The notes under the pieces are model-generated. The model was not told where the DNA came from. It searched no databases and was given only the letters and a program-made list of their open reading frames with translations. Shown here piece by piece: positions 8,278 to 16,175 of a stretch of 64,000 nt of DNA (positions are counted from its first letter, which is position 1; each line of letters starts with the position of its first letter). The stretch covers positions 1,736,001-1,800,000 of the forward strand of contig CAVQTR010000003.1 of the NCBI GenBank assembly GCA_963716685.1. The letters run 5' to 3'. The position numbers and the translations under genes are program-made. This DNA is from JALYXI01 sp963716685. Lineage in GTDB: Bacteria > Acidobacteriota > Terriglobia > Bryobacterales > Bryobacteraceae.

Positions 8278-9587
8278 GCGACTACATCTACTCTCTCGAG
8301 AGCCACCTGAACGCGGAACAGAACCGGGTGGTGGCGCAGTGGCAGACGGCTGCCACTGCGGCCAGGCAAAACCTGTATCTGGCGGGCGGCGCGATGCGCG
8401 ATCTGCTGGGCGGCGTGCCGACCCGCGATCTGGATTTCACGCTCGAAGGGAATCCTTTGAAGCTGGCCGGCGGGGTGGCCGCGGCGCTTGGCGGCGTCAT
8501 TGTTTCCGAAGACCTGCAGCGGTGCACGGTGGAGATGACCTTTCCCGGCGGCGTTACCGCGCAGGTGGCCCTCTCGCGCAACGAGAAGTACCCGAAGACC
8601 GGTGCGAAACCGCAGATTTCGCCCGCGGGTATTCATGACGACCTGCGCCGCCGCGATTTCACCGTGGATGCCATCGCGCTTGCCCTGAATCGCGGAGCGC
8701 GCGGTCTGCTCATCGACCCGACGAACGGCCTGGCGGATCTGGGCAACCGCGAACTCCGCACCACCAATTCCTACGCGTTGTACGACGATCCCCGGCGCCT
8801 GCTGCGGCTGGTTCGTCTGAAGCACCGGCTGCAGTTCACCGTGGAGGAACGGACGGCGCGCCAGTTTCAAAACGCTCTCGACGAAAACCTGCAGCGCTTC
8901 ATCACGCCGGCTTTCCTTTACGAGGAGCTGCGACGTCTGGGCGATGAACCGTCGCCCTCTGAAGTGCTGCGCGAGTTGGAGAGCACGGGTCTCCTCACAC
9001 TGTTCTCCACCGCGCTGACGGGCGCCAAACTGAATCTGTCCGCAGTGGCGCGGCTGGAGAAGCTGAAGAAAAGTCTGCCGCTGGGCGGCGCGGGATGGGC
9101 CGAAGGCTGGCGCTCCTTCGTGAACGTACTCACCGAGAAGCTAAGCGCGCGGGAGCGATCCGAGTTCTTCAGCGAGATCGGGATGACCAGCCAGGATATC
9201 GAGTCGCTGAAGAAGATTCCGGCGCATGCGAAAAAGCTGGAAGTGGCGCTCAAATCGGCGAATCTGCGCCGGCCGTCCCAGATCTATCAGGCGCTGGCGC
9301 ATGCCGCGCCCGACGATATCCTCTACACGCTCTACGACTCGCAGCAGCGGCTGGTGCAGGATCGCATTCGCAACTACATCCAGAAGTATTTGCCCATGTC
9401 GCAGGAAATCAGCGATGCCGAAGTGGTGGCGGCGGGTGTTCCGGAAGGTTCTGCGAAGTTTGAGAAGACGCGCGAAAACCTGATTGTGGCCCACTTAAAT
9501 GCGCGGCCCAAAAAGCCCGATTCGGAGCCAGCCGTGGAAGTGGCGGCCGGCCCACCTCTGCGCGGCCGTCCCCCCAGGCAACTCTGA
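8274..9587 (+). CDS. cca: CCA-adding/poly(A) polymerase-family tRNA nucleotidyltransferase
   Basis: A 437-residue class II nucleotidyltransferase that adds or repairs the 3' CCA of tRNAs. The head domain has LAGGAMRDLLGGVPTRDLDF with the metal-binding DxD at D52/D54, followed by the neck motifs RRDFTVDAIAL and DDPRRLLRLVRLKHRL (the template-binding region that usually reads D-P-x-R-x-x-R). A helical body and tail follow. No HD phosphohydrolase domain is evident. Splitting into A-adding and CC-adding enzymes is known in some phyla, so the exact specificity is not certain. The start overlaps the xerD stop by four bases. Confidence 0.88.
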   Translation: MSDYIYSLESHLNAEQNRVVAQWQTAATAARQNLYLAGGAMRDLLGGVPTRDLDFTLEGNPLKLAGGVAAALGGVIVSEDLQRCTVEMTFPGGVTAQVALSRNEKYPKTGAKPQISPAGIHDDLRRRDFTVDAIALALNRGARGLLIDPTNGLADLGNRELRTTNSYALYDDPRRLLRLVRLKHRLQFTVEERTARQFQNALDENLQRFITPAFLYEELRRLGDEPSPSEVLRELESTGLLTLFSTALTGAKLNLSAVARLEKLKKSLPLGGAGWAEGWRSFVNVLTEKLSARERSEFFSEIGMTSQDIESLKKIPAHAKKLEVALKSANLRRPSQIYQALAHAAPDDILYTLYDSQQRLVQDRIRNYIQKYLPMSQEISDAEVVAAGVPEGSAKFEKTRENLIVAHLNARPKKPDSEPAVEVAAGPPLRGRPPRQL

Positions 9588-9592
9588 TCGGC

Positions 9593-9820
9593 TTACCGCC
9601 GGTAATCGCGGCGAGCCCAGTATCCTTTGCGCCACTGATACCGGTGCCCCACATAGGCGTAGGAACCCGGCGTCCAGTAATAGCCCGGTCCGGGCGCCAC
9701 TCCGTAGTATTCAACCGGCGCCGGTGGCGGCGGACCCACAACGTAGGCTGGCCTGACGGCGCAGCCGGAAAAGACAAAACCTGATAAACCCAGAACGCTC
9801 GCGATCAGTGCGCGTTTCAT
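9593..9820 (-). CDS. small YXWXXG-rich lipoprotein
   Basis: A 75-residue lipoprotein precursor. MKRALIASVLGLSGFVFSGC ends in a lipobox with the lipidated Cys at position 20, followed by a proline-rich linker and an aromatic C-terminus (PGYYWTPGSYAYVGHRY, QWRKGYWARRDYRR). Proteins with Y-x-W-x-x-G units are common small envelope proteins of unknown role. A strong Shine-Dalgarno (AGGAGG) lies 7 bases before the ATG at 9820, which rejects the longer frame that opens at 9877. It is convergent with the cca gene, with 5 bases between stops. Confidence 0.8.
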   Translation of the reverse strand: MKRALIASVLGLSGFVFSGCAVRPAYVVGPPPPAPVEYYGVAPGPGYYWTPGSYAYVGHRYQWRKGYWARRDYRR

Positions 9821-9944
9821 AACGCCCTCCTGTCCTGATGGACGGCCGGCCCACCCCGCCGTTGCGAAGGTGAACACAGTTTAAGGTGAAGCGCTCGTTC
9901 ATCCGGAGAGGCGCCGAAGCCTCGCCTCGGTATAAGATGCGCAC

Positions 9945-10577
9945 ATGCGCCTGCTGCTTTGTGTCCTCACGTTCCTGGTCCCGGTTCACGCGCAGACGCT
10001 GATTGTCGGCATTCTGGGCGGCTGGCAAAAATACGATTCGCCGGACCGCGCTGTGCGCAAGCTGGCGCTGCGGATCCGCCAGGCAAATCTTCCCGGCGTG
10101 GTGGTGGAAACGTTCGAGAACCATCACCACGAAGCCGCGGTGGCGCGTATCCGCCAGTGGCGCGCCGCCTCGCCTGGCAATCGCCGCGTTATCATCTATG
10201 GCCAGAGCTTCGGCGGCTCGGCCGCGGTGCGTGTCGATCACGAACTCGACAGCCTCGGCATTCCCGTCGCGCTCAGCCTGCACATCGACAGCGTGGGGCC
10301 AAACACGCGCATCATTCCCGCTAATGTCGCAGTCGCGGCCAATTTCTTCGAACGCGAAGGCTGGCCCATTCGAGGCTGGCCGCGAATTGTGGCGCAGGAC
10401 CCTGCCCGCACCGTGATCCTCGGCAACTTCGAATACCACTACCGCGGCAAACAAATCGACGAAACCGGCGAGAGCTGGGCGAAGCGGGCTTTCTTCGGCA
10501 CCCATCTGAAGATGGAGGACGACCCCGCGCTCTGGAACCGCGTGGAAAAGCTGATCCTCGACTACGTCCAGCGCTGA
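9945..10577 (+). CDS. secreted alpha/beta-hydrolase-like protein
   Basis: A 210-residue protein with a signal peptide (MRLLLCVLTFLVPVHAQ). The mature part begins with a beta-strand and Gly-rich turn (LIVGILGGWQKYDS), and has a nucleophile-elbow-like motif, IIYGQSFGGSAAV, where S is the likely nucleophile. This fits a small alpha/beta hydrolase or lipase acting outside the cytoplasm. Candidate acid and histidine residues exist (HIDSVGPNTR; EYHYRGKQ) but cannot be assigned with confidence. The substrate is unknown. It precedes the DUF1844 gene by 18 bases. Confidence 0.7.
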   Translation: MRLLLCVLTFLVPVHAQTLIVGILGGWQKYDSPDRAVRKLALRIRQANLPGVVVETFENHHHEAAVARIRQWRAASPGNRRVIIYGQSFGGSAAVRVDHELDSLGIPVALSLHIDSVGPNTRIIPANVAVAANFFEREGWPIRGWPRIVAQDPARTVILGNFEYHYRGKQIDETGESWAKRAFFGTHLKMEDDPALWNRVEKLILDYVQR

Positions 10578-10595
10578 TGCCGCATACTGGAATCA

Positions 10596-10895
10596 ATGAA
10601 CGAAGAACGGATGCCGATGCCTCCGGCGACATTCGAATTCCTGGTCTACTCCCTTCGCACGCAGGCCGAAATGAGCATGGGGCTTTACCAGTTCGAGGAC
10701 ACCGAGGAGGAGCCTGAACCGGATTTTGAAGTGGCGCAGCACAGCATCGACATGCTGAGCATGATCGCCGAGAAGACCCGCGGCAATCTGTCCACGGAAG
10801 AGGAACTGCTGCTGCACAACACCCTCGCGGAGCTTCGGTTTCGCTTCGGGCAGGCCGCTCCAGAAGTCGAAACGCCGCGGATCATCATTCCATGA
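10596..10895 (+). CDS. DUF1844 family protein
   Basis: A 99-residue protein matching the DUF1844 pattern: FEFLVYSLRTQAEMSMG at the start and AQHSIDMLSMIAEKTRGNLS / EEELLLHNTLAELRFRF in the middle (quoted in two parts). The family is found mostly in acidobacteria, deltaproteobacteria and planctomycetes and has no known function. The 3' end overlaps the start of the next gene (ATGA at 10892-10895), so the two are probably coupled. Confidence 0.88.
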   Translation: MNEERMPMPPATFEFLVYSLRTQAEMSMGLYQFEDTEEEPEPDFEVAQHSIDMLSMIAEKTRGNLSTEEELLLHNTLAELRFRFGQAAPEVETPRIIIP

Positions 10896-11656
10896 AGATT
10901 GCGGTGCTGGGGTCCGGCACCAGCTCGGGTGTCCCGCTGATCGGGTGCCGCTGTCATGTTTGCACCTCGAGCGACCCGCGAGACAATCGTCTGCGGCCTT
11001 CCATCCTGATCAGCGAAGGCGACCGCCGGTTCGTCATCGACACCACGCCCGATTTCCGCACACAGGCTTTGCGCGTGCGGCTGGAGCGCGTGGATGCCGT
11101 CCTGTTCACGCATGCCCACGCCGACCACATCATGGGCCTGGACGATATCCGGCCGTTCAACTTCCATCAGCGCGAACGCATTCCGGTTTTCGGCGCCGCC
11201 GACACCATCGCCACCGTGCGCCAGGTGTTCCACTACATCTTTACCGACCGCGCGCATGCCAGCTTCGTTCCGCAGCTGGATACGCATGTGCTGAACGGCG
11301 AGGCGGTGGAGGTGGCGGGTGTGTGCTTCGAGCCCATCCCGGTGATGCACGGGCGCACCCCGATTCTGGGCTTCCGTTTCGGCAACGCCGCTTACCTGAC
11401 GGATCACAGCGTGATCCCGCCCGCGTCCATCGAGAAGCTGCGCGGTCTGGACGTGCTGTTCCTGGATGCGCTGCGGCATGCCCCGCACCCCACGCACTCC
11501 ACCGTGGAAATGGCGCTGGCCAACATCCGCGAACTGGCGCCGAAGCGCGCTTACCTCACTCACATCTCGCATGATCTGAAGCACGCGGAAACCGAGAGCG
11601 GCCTGCCGCCGCACGTCCATGTGGCTTACGACGGCCTGGAGATCGATGTCGCCTGA
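10892..11656 (+). CDS. MBL-fold metallohydrolase (PhnP-like)
   Basis: A 254-residue metallo-beta-lactamase-fold hydrolase. Metal ligands are visible in FTHAHADHIMGLDD (H74, H76, D78, H79), with later histidines in VMHGRTP and HPTHSTVEM / LTHISHDL. An extra Cys cluster GCRCHVC (C19, C21, C24) near the N-terminus resembles the structural zinc site of PhnP-type cyclic phosphodiesterases and lipoyl/octanoyl-neighbour MBL proteins. The substrate is not determined by the sequence. It overlaps the DUF1844 gene at its start and ribF by 11 bases at its end. Confidence 0.88.
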   Translation: MKIAVLGSGTSSGVPLIGCRCHVCTSSDPRDNRLRPSILISEGDRRFVIDTTPDFRTQALRVRLERVDAVLFTHAHADHIMGLDDIRPFNFHQRERIPVFGAADTIATVRQVFHYIFTDRAHASFVPQLDTHVLNGEAVEVAGVCFEPIPVMHGRTPILGFRFGNAAYLTDHSVIPPASIEKLRGLDVLFLDALRHAPHPTHSTVEMALANIRELAPKRAYLTHISHDLKHAETESGLPPHVHVAYDGLEIDVA

Positions 11657-12590
11657 GTTTCGCGTGTTCACGCGGCTGGAAGACGTCCCTCCCGATTTTG
11701 GACCCTGCGCGCTGACCATCGGCAACTTCGACGGCGTACACGCCGGGCATCGCCTGATTCTGCAGAGAGTGGTGGAGACCGCGCGCGCAACCGGATGGAA
11801 GGCCGCCGCCATGACGTTTCATCCGCATCCCACGCGTGTGGTGGCGCCCGGCCGCGCGCCGAAGCTGATGACCACCCCTGACCAGCGCGCGAAGCTGATG
11901 CGCGATGCCGGGCTCGACGAGGTGCTGGTCCTGCCTTTCGATGCGGATGTGGCCTCCTGGCCGCCCGAGTACTTTGTCCGCGATGTTCTCACTGGCAGGC
12001 TGCAAGCGCGGGCCGTGCTGGTGGGACAGGATTTTCGGTTCGGACACCGCCACGCAGGCGACACGGCTCTGCTGCGGGAAATGGGCCGCGAACTCGGCTT
12101 CGCCACGGAGTTCATCGAGCACGTAACTCTGCGCGGCGCGCGCGTCAGCAGCAGCCGCATCCGGGAACTGGTGGAGGCCGGCCGCGTGTCACTGGCATGC
12201 CGGCTGCTCACGCGTCCGTTTGTCCTGGAGGGCGAGGTGGTAAGCGGTCACGGCATCGGCCGGAAGCAGACCGTGCCCACACTGAACCTGGCGCCCGATT
12301 TCGAAGTGCTGCCGAAGAATGGCGTCTACATCACGCGCACTCACGACAGCGAGACCGGCCAGACCTGGAAATCGGTAACCAACGTGGGCGTGCGGCCCAC
12401 CTTTTCCGGCGATGCGCTCAGCGTGGAAACCTATCTGCTCGAGCCGCTGGAACACGATCCCGCGCGCATCCGTGTCGAGTTCCTGCACCGCATTCGCGAC
12501 GAGCGCCGGTTCAGTTCCCCCGAGCTTCTGAAAGCGCGCATTTTTACCGACGTACGCCGCGCGCAAAGCTATTTTCGCCGCGTGTCATAA
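11646..12590 (+). CDS. ribF: bifunctional riboflavin kinase / FAD synthetase RibF
   Basis: A 314-residue cytoplasmic enzyme that phosphorylates riboflavin to FMN and adenylylates FMN to FAD. The N-terminal FAD synthetase domain has the nucleotidylyltransferase motif TIGNFDGVHAGHRLIL and FHPHPTRVVAP, plus GQDFRFGHRHAGD and SSSRIRELVEAG. The C-terminal flavokinase domain shows GEVVSGHGIGRKQTVPTLNL, GVYITRTH, NVGVRPTF and SVETYLLE. Length is normal. The ATG at 11646 overlaps the end of the preceding MBL gene. Confidence 0.96.
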   Translation: MSPEFRVFTRLEDVPPDFGPCALTIGNFDGVHAGHRLILQRVVETARATGWKAAAMTFHPHPTRVVAPGRAPKLMTTPDQRAKLMRDAGLDEVLVLPFDADVASWPPEYFVRDVLTGRLQARAVLVGQDFRFGHRHAGDTALLREMGRELGFATEFIEHVTLRGARVSSSRIRELVEAGRVSLACRLLTRPFVLEGEVVSGHGIGRKQTVPTLNLAPDFEVLPKNGVYITRTHDSETGQTWKSVTNVGVRPTFSGDALSVETYLLEPLEHDPARIRVEFLHRIRDERRFSSPELLKARIFTDVRRAQSYFRRVS

Positions 12591-12601
12591 TCAAGCAGAT
12601 T

Positions 12602-13615
12602 ATGAGTTTGTCAGTCGGAAAACGGAAGCACATGGAAGCCCTTGCAAACAAAGAGGGCGTGATCGCTGCGGCGGCGATGGATCAGCGGGGGAGCCTGCAG
12701 AAAGCGCTCGCTTCCGCGAAAGGAGTCGACCAGAACGCCATCACGGACCAGATGCTCGAGGAGTTCAAGATCGCGGTCACCAAAGTTCTGACGCCGCACG
12801 CGAGCGCGATTCTGTTGGATCCCGAGTGGGGTATCCCGGCCACCAAAGTTCGCAGCAAAAATGCCGGTCTGCTGCTGGCTTACGAAGCGAGCGGCTACGA
12901 CAACGATCAGCCGGGACGCCTGCCCGATCTTCTGCCGCACGTTTCCGCCAAACGCATCAAGGACTGGGGCGCGGACGCGGTCAAAATCCTGATCTACTAC
13001 ACGCCGTTTGACGACCCCAAGGTGAACGACATCAAGCATGCGTTCATCGAGCGCGTAGGCGCGGAGTGCGTCGCCAATGAGATCCCGTTTTTTCTCGAAT
13101 TCGTCGGTTACGACCCCGCGGGCGGCGATGAAAAGGGTCTTGAGTTCGCGAAGAAGAAGCCCGAGATCGTGACGGCGGCTATGCGCGAGTTCTCGAAACC
13201 GGTTTACAACGTCGACATGTTGAAAGTGGAAGTGCCGGTCAACGCCGAGTACGTGGAAGGCAGCAGCGTTTACAAGGGCCAGAAGGCGTATACGCGTTCG
13301 GAAGCGCTCGATCTGTTCCGCAAAGCCGCTGATGTCGCCGAGAAGCCGTTCATTTATCTGAGCGCCGGAGTTGGCAACGCGCAGTTTATTGAGTCGCTCA
13401 ACATGGCGTCGGAATCCGGCACGGATTATTCGGGCGTGCTTTGCGGCCGCGCAACCTGGAAGGAAGGCATTCCGGTGTACGCGAATCAGGGGATGCATGC
13501 GCTGGAAGACTGGCTGAGCAATCAGGGCGTGAAGAATATCAACGCCGTGAACGAAGCGATTAAGTCGGCCAAACCGTGGTACGAGAAGGCCGGTGTGCCG
13601 GCTGTGCTGGGGTAA
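12602..13615 (+). CDS. LacD-type (tagatose-1,6-bisphosphate-like) class I aldolase
   Basis: A 337-residue aldolase of the DeoC/LacD family. It begins SVGKRKHMEALANKEGVIAA, then AAMDQRGSLQ and LLDPEWG, and has GADAVKILIYYTPFDD, FFLEFVGYDPAG and VYNVDMLKVEVPVN, where the Lys is the probable Schiff-base residue. KPFIYLSAGVGNAQFIESL and GVLCGRATWKEG form the phosphate-binding end of the barrel. It probably cleaves a ketose bisphosphate or related sulfo-sugar phosphate in central or sugar catabolism. No tagatose pathway genes are nearby, so the substrate is open. It starts 11 bases after ribF. Confidence 0.88.
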   Translation: MSLSVGKRKHMEALANKEGVIAAAAMDQRGSLQKALASAKGVDQNAITDQMLEEFKIAVTKVLTPHASAILLDPEWGIPATKVRSKNAGLLLAYEASGYDNDQPGRLPDLLPHVSAKRIKDWGADAVKILIYYTPFDDPKVNDIKHAFIERVGAECVANEIPFFLEFVGYDPAGGDEKGLEFAKKKPEIVTAAMREFSKPVYNVDMLKVEVPVNAEYVEGSSVYKGQKAYTRSEALDLFRKAADVAEKPFIYLSAGVGNAQFIESLNMASESGTDYSGVLCGRATWKEGIPVYANQGMHALEDWLSNQGVKNINAVNEAIKSAKPWYEKAGVPAVLG

Positions 13616-13650
13616 ACGGCAGCCGTGATTCGGCGATTTGCAGGAGAGTA

Positions 13651-13773
13651 GTGGCAAGCCCAGCAGTCAGTCTGTTTCAGATTTCCGGCATTCGCGAGGA
13701 TATCCGCGAAATCCGGTCCGATATGAAGCTGCTCACCGGTAAGGTCTACGAGTTGATGGGCCAGCGACCGTAA
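13651..13773 (+). CDS. small hypothetical protein (40 aa)
   Basis: A short ORF with a GTG start at 13651 and AGGAG at a spacing of about 5 bases. It encodes a 40-residue peptide with an amphipathic, coiled-coil-like helix (ISGIREDIREIRSDMKLL). Charged residues recur with a helical period, which argues for a real protein rather than noise. It fills the gap between the aldolase gene and the convergent RNB gene. The function is unknown and expression is unproven. Confidence 0.5.
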   Translation: MASPAVSLFQISGIREDIREIRSDMKLLTGKVYELMGQRP

Positions 13774-13778
13774 CTCAG

Positions 13779-15236
13779 CTAAGCCGCTCCAAAATCGATA
13801 AAACCCCGCTGGGGATTAGTGCCAAGCAGCGTAACCTGCACCTGATCCCCAACATCCATGCCCTCCGCGCCGTGCATCACGCGCCCCTCCGCGGGTGGGT
13901 CGAAAACGCGTACGAACGTTCCCTTGTCGCTCACCCCCGTCACCACGCCAGGAAACGTCTGTCCAATCCGGCTGTGCAGCGCCACCGCAGTCACCGACTT
14001 CATCATGGTCCGCTCCACCTTGCGGGCCGCATCTTCCTTGAGCGTGCAGTTCTGGGCGATGGCGGCAAGATCCTGATCCGCATACGGCGCTGGCTGCTTC
14101 GCCCACACCGCCTTGAGAAGCCGCTGCGTGACAAGATCCGCGAAGCGCCGGTTCGGCGCGGTGGAATGCGTGTAGTCCTGCGCCGCCAGGCCGAAGTGGC
14201 CCACGCTTGCATCACCCGCCCGCTGCAGGACATATTCTCCCGGCCCCATCAGCTTCACTACCGCAAGGGACAGGTCGGCATAGTGGACCGGATCGGTGGT
14301 CCGGCGCCGCTCGAGAAACGCGTTGAGCGCCCCGGAATCCGGCTGCTCGGGCAGCTTCTCCTGATACCGTGCCGCCAGCTCCACAATGCGCGGCCAGCGC
14401 TCCGGCGTCTTCACGACACGGCGGATGGTGGAAGCTCCAGCGCCCGTCAGGGTCTTCGCCATCACCGCATTCGCAGCCACCATGAAGTCTTCAATCAGAT
14501 CGTTGGCGCGCGTCTTCTTCGCGGCCTCCACGCTCTTCACCTGACCTTCCGAAACTACGGCCACCGCTTCCACGCGGTCGAACTGCAAAGCGCCCAGCCG
14601 GTGCCGCTCCGCCCGCAGCGCCGTGGCCGCTTCGTCCTGCAGTTTCAGCTGCGCCTGCAGATCCGCGGATGCCGCAACCTTCGGCGGCGGCGCGGCGCGG
14701 CCCTCCAGCCACGCGCCTGTGGCGTTGTAAGTGAGTTGCGCGTGGTTGCGAACCAATGCGGGATAGATCTCCGTCGCGCCCAGCGAGCCATCCGCCGTCA
14801 CCACGAACTCGATCACAATTGCGGCCCGGTCGCCATTCTCCGCAAGGGATGTCAGATCGGTGGAAAGCTCCTCCGGAATCATCGGGAACGTATGCACTGT
14901 GGTGTAAACCGACGTGGTCTCCGAAGCTGCGTGTCCATCAATGGGCGAACCTTTCGGCACTGCTGAATCCACATCCGCAATGCCCACCAGCACGCGAATG
15001 CCTGCGGGCGTTCGCTCCGCCACCTCAATCTGATCCAGGTCGCGCGAAGTGTCGTTGTCGATCGAAGACCAAAGCAGATTGCGCAGGTCACGCATTCCGC
15101 CGACCGGCGCCGCGGGCGGCCGGGATTTCAGGGCCGCGATCTGTTCATCCGTTCCGGGCGGAAAATCGGGCTGAAAGCCATCGTGGATCATCTCCGCGCG
15201 GGCGGCAGCGGCAAGGTCGAAATGGGCGAAAGACAC
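13779..15236 (-). CDS. RNB-domain 3'-5' exoribonuclease (RNase II/R family)
   Basis: A 485-residue exoribonuclease lacking the long N-terminal cold-shock domains of RNase R. The RNB catalytic core has SSIDNDTSRDLDQIE, with the metal-binding aspartates D60, D66 and D68, and ADVDSAVPKGSPID, DLTSLAENGDRAAIV and LIEDFMVAANAVMAK downstream. A C-terminal S1-like segment (VVTGVSDKGTFVRVFDP, DVGDQVQVTLLG) probably binds RNA. It would degrade mRNA or process structured RNA ends. The compact form resembles the shorter RNB proteins of cyanobacteria and acidobacteria. It precedes no other minus-strand gene closely. Confidence 0.9.
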   Translation of the reverse strand: MSFAHFDLAAAARAEMIHDGFQPDFPPGTDEQIAALKSRPPAAPVGGMRDLRNLLWSSIDNDTSRDLDQIEVAERTPAGIRVLVGIADVDSAVPKGSPIDGHAASETTSVYTTVHTFPMIPEELSTDLTSLAENGDRAAIVIEFVVTADGSLGATEIYPALVRNHAQLTYNATGAWLEGRAAPPPKVAASADLQAQLKLQDEAATALRAERHRLGALQFDRVEAVAVVSEGQVKSVEAAKKTRANDLIEDFMVAANAVMAKTLTGAGASTIRRVVKTPERWPRIVELAARYQEKLPEQPDSGALNAFLERRRTTDPVHYADLSLAVVKLMGPGEYVLQRAGDASVGHFGLAAQDYTHSTAPNRRFADLVTQRLLKAVWAKQPAPYADQDLAAIAQNCTLKEDAARKVERTMMKSVTAVALHSRIGQTFPGVVTGVSDKGTFVRVFDPPAEGRVMHGAEGMDVGDQVQVTLLGTNPQRGFIDFGAA

Positions 15237-15261
15237 CCATCGAATCCAGCACGTACATAGC

Positions 15262-15627
15262 CTACTTACAATCCATCTCCGCTCCGCCCGCCACGCCGCC
15301 GTCCTTAGCGGCCAGATAGCGAAAGCTGCACGACTTCACCTGAGCCGGCACGGGCAGCGAAATCACCTCCGCCGAATCGCGATAGTGACAGCGTAGCACC
15401 ACGGCCATGTCGCGATAATCCGTCAGTTTCCAGGTCTGCTCCACCAGGCCGCCGGTCTTTCTTCCCGCATCCGGCGCCAGGTCGTACTCCTTACCCGCCG
15501 TGTCCACATTCAGGATGGAGATGCGCTCGAACGCATGCCCGTGCGCCTTCGCCGGGCACATCAGCGGGCCGGGCGATTTCTCTTTCCCAGCCATCCATGC
15601 CGCCGTTAGCAACACCACCGCCTGCAT
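15262..15627 (-). CDS. STY0301-like secreted protein
   Basis: A 121-residue protein from the ATG at 15627 with a short hydrophobic leader (MQAVVLLTAAWMAG). The pattern LMCPAK...DLAPD...QTWKLTDYRDMAVVLRCHY (quoted with gaps) with paired cysteines late in the chain (KSCSFRYL, EMDCK) resembles the STY0301 family of small exported proteins of unknown function. A longer frame opens at 15678 but has no better start. It is divergent from the Fur-family gene. Confidence 0.65.
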   Translation of the reverse strand: MQAVVLLTAAWMAGKEKSPGPLMCPAKAHGHAFERISILNVDTAGKEYDLAPDAGRKTGGLVEQTWKLTDYRDMAVVLRCHYRDSAEVISLPVPAQVKSCSFRYLAAKDGGVAGGAEMDCK

Positions 15628-15677
15628 CCACACGACCCGATAGTATACCCGCTGCGAGTACACTAGGAGCAGTTCCA

Positions 15678-16175
15678 ATGCCCGGCGACAAACCAGCGAC
15701 GAAGGCCAGGGGCGTCCGGCTGACTCGCCAGCGCACCATTCTGCTGGACCTGATCGACGGGACCGGCGAGCACCTGGACGCCGAAAGTCTGTATCGCCGC
15801 GCGCGCGAGCGGGACCCTAAGCTGAACCGCGTCACCGTGTATCGCACCCTGAAACTGCTGAAGCACGGCGGCCTGGTGGACGAGCTCGATCTGATGCACT
15901 ATGGCGGCGACCAGCACTATTACGAAACGCGCCGCAAGCAGGAGCACGCGCACGTCATCTGCCTCCGGTGCGGCAAGGTGGAGGAATTTTTCGGCGAGCC
16001 GCTGCGCAAACTTCGCCGCGGCATCGAAACCCACTTCGGTTTTCAGATCCTGATCGCGCGCACCGAGGTCGGCGGCTACTGCGCGCATTGCCAGGCTCTG
16101 CGCGCCTCGGAAATGGAAGCAGCCGCCGCGGTTCCGCCCCGCGGCCGCGGCCGTCTCGTCAAGCGCACCGCCTGA
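15678..16175 (+). CDS. Fur-family transcriptional regulator
   Basis: A 165-residue metal- or peroxide-responsive repressor. The winged-helix domain shows RLTRQRTILLDLID, HLDAESLYRRAR and the recognition helix VTVYRTLKLLKHGGLV. The metal-binding and dimer domain has HAHVICLRCGKVEEF (H90, H92, C95, C98) and a second zinc pair GYCAHC (C135, C138). Whether it senses iron, zinc or peroxide cannot be told. The ATG at 15678 has TAGGAG nearby, and a longer in-frame start at 15597 is less likely. The stop codon overlaps the next start (TGATG). Confidence 0.93.
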   Translation: MPGDKPATKARGVRLTRQRTILLDLIDGTGEHLDAESLYRRARERDPKLNRVTVYRTLKLLKHGGLVDELDLMHYGGDQHYYETRRKQEHAHVICLRCGKVEEFFGEPLRKLRRGIETHFGFQILIARTEVGGYCAHCQALRASEMEAAAAVPPRGRGRLVKRTA

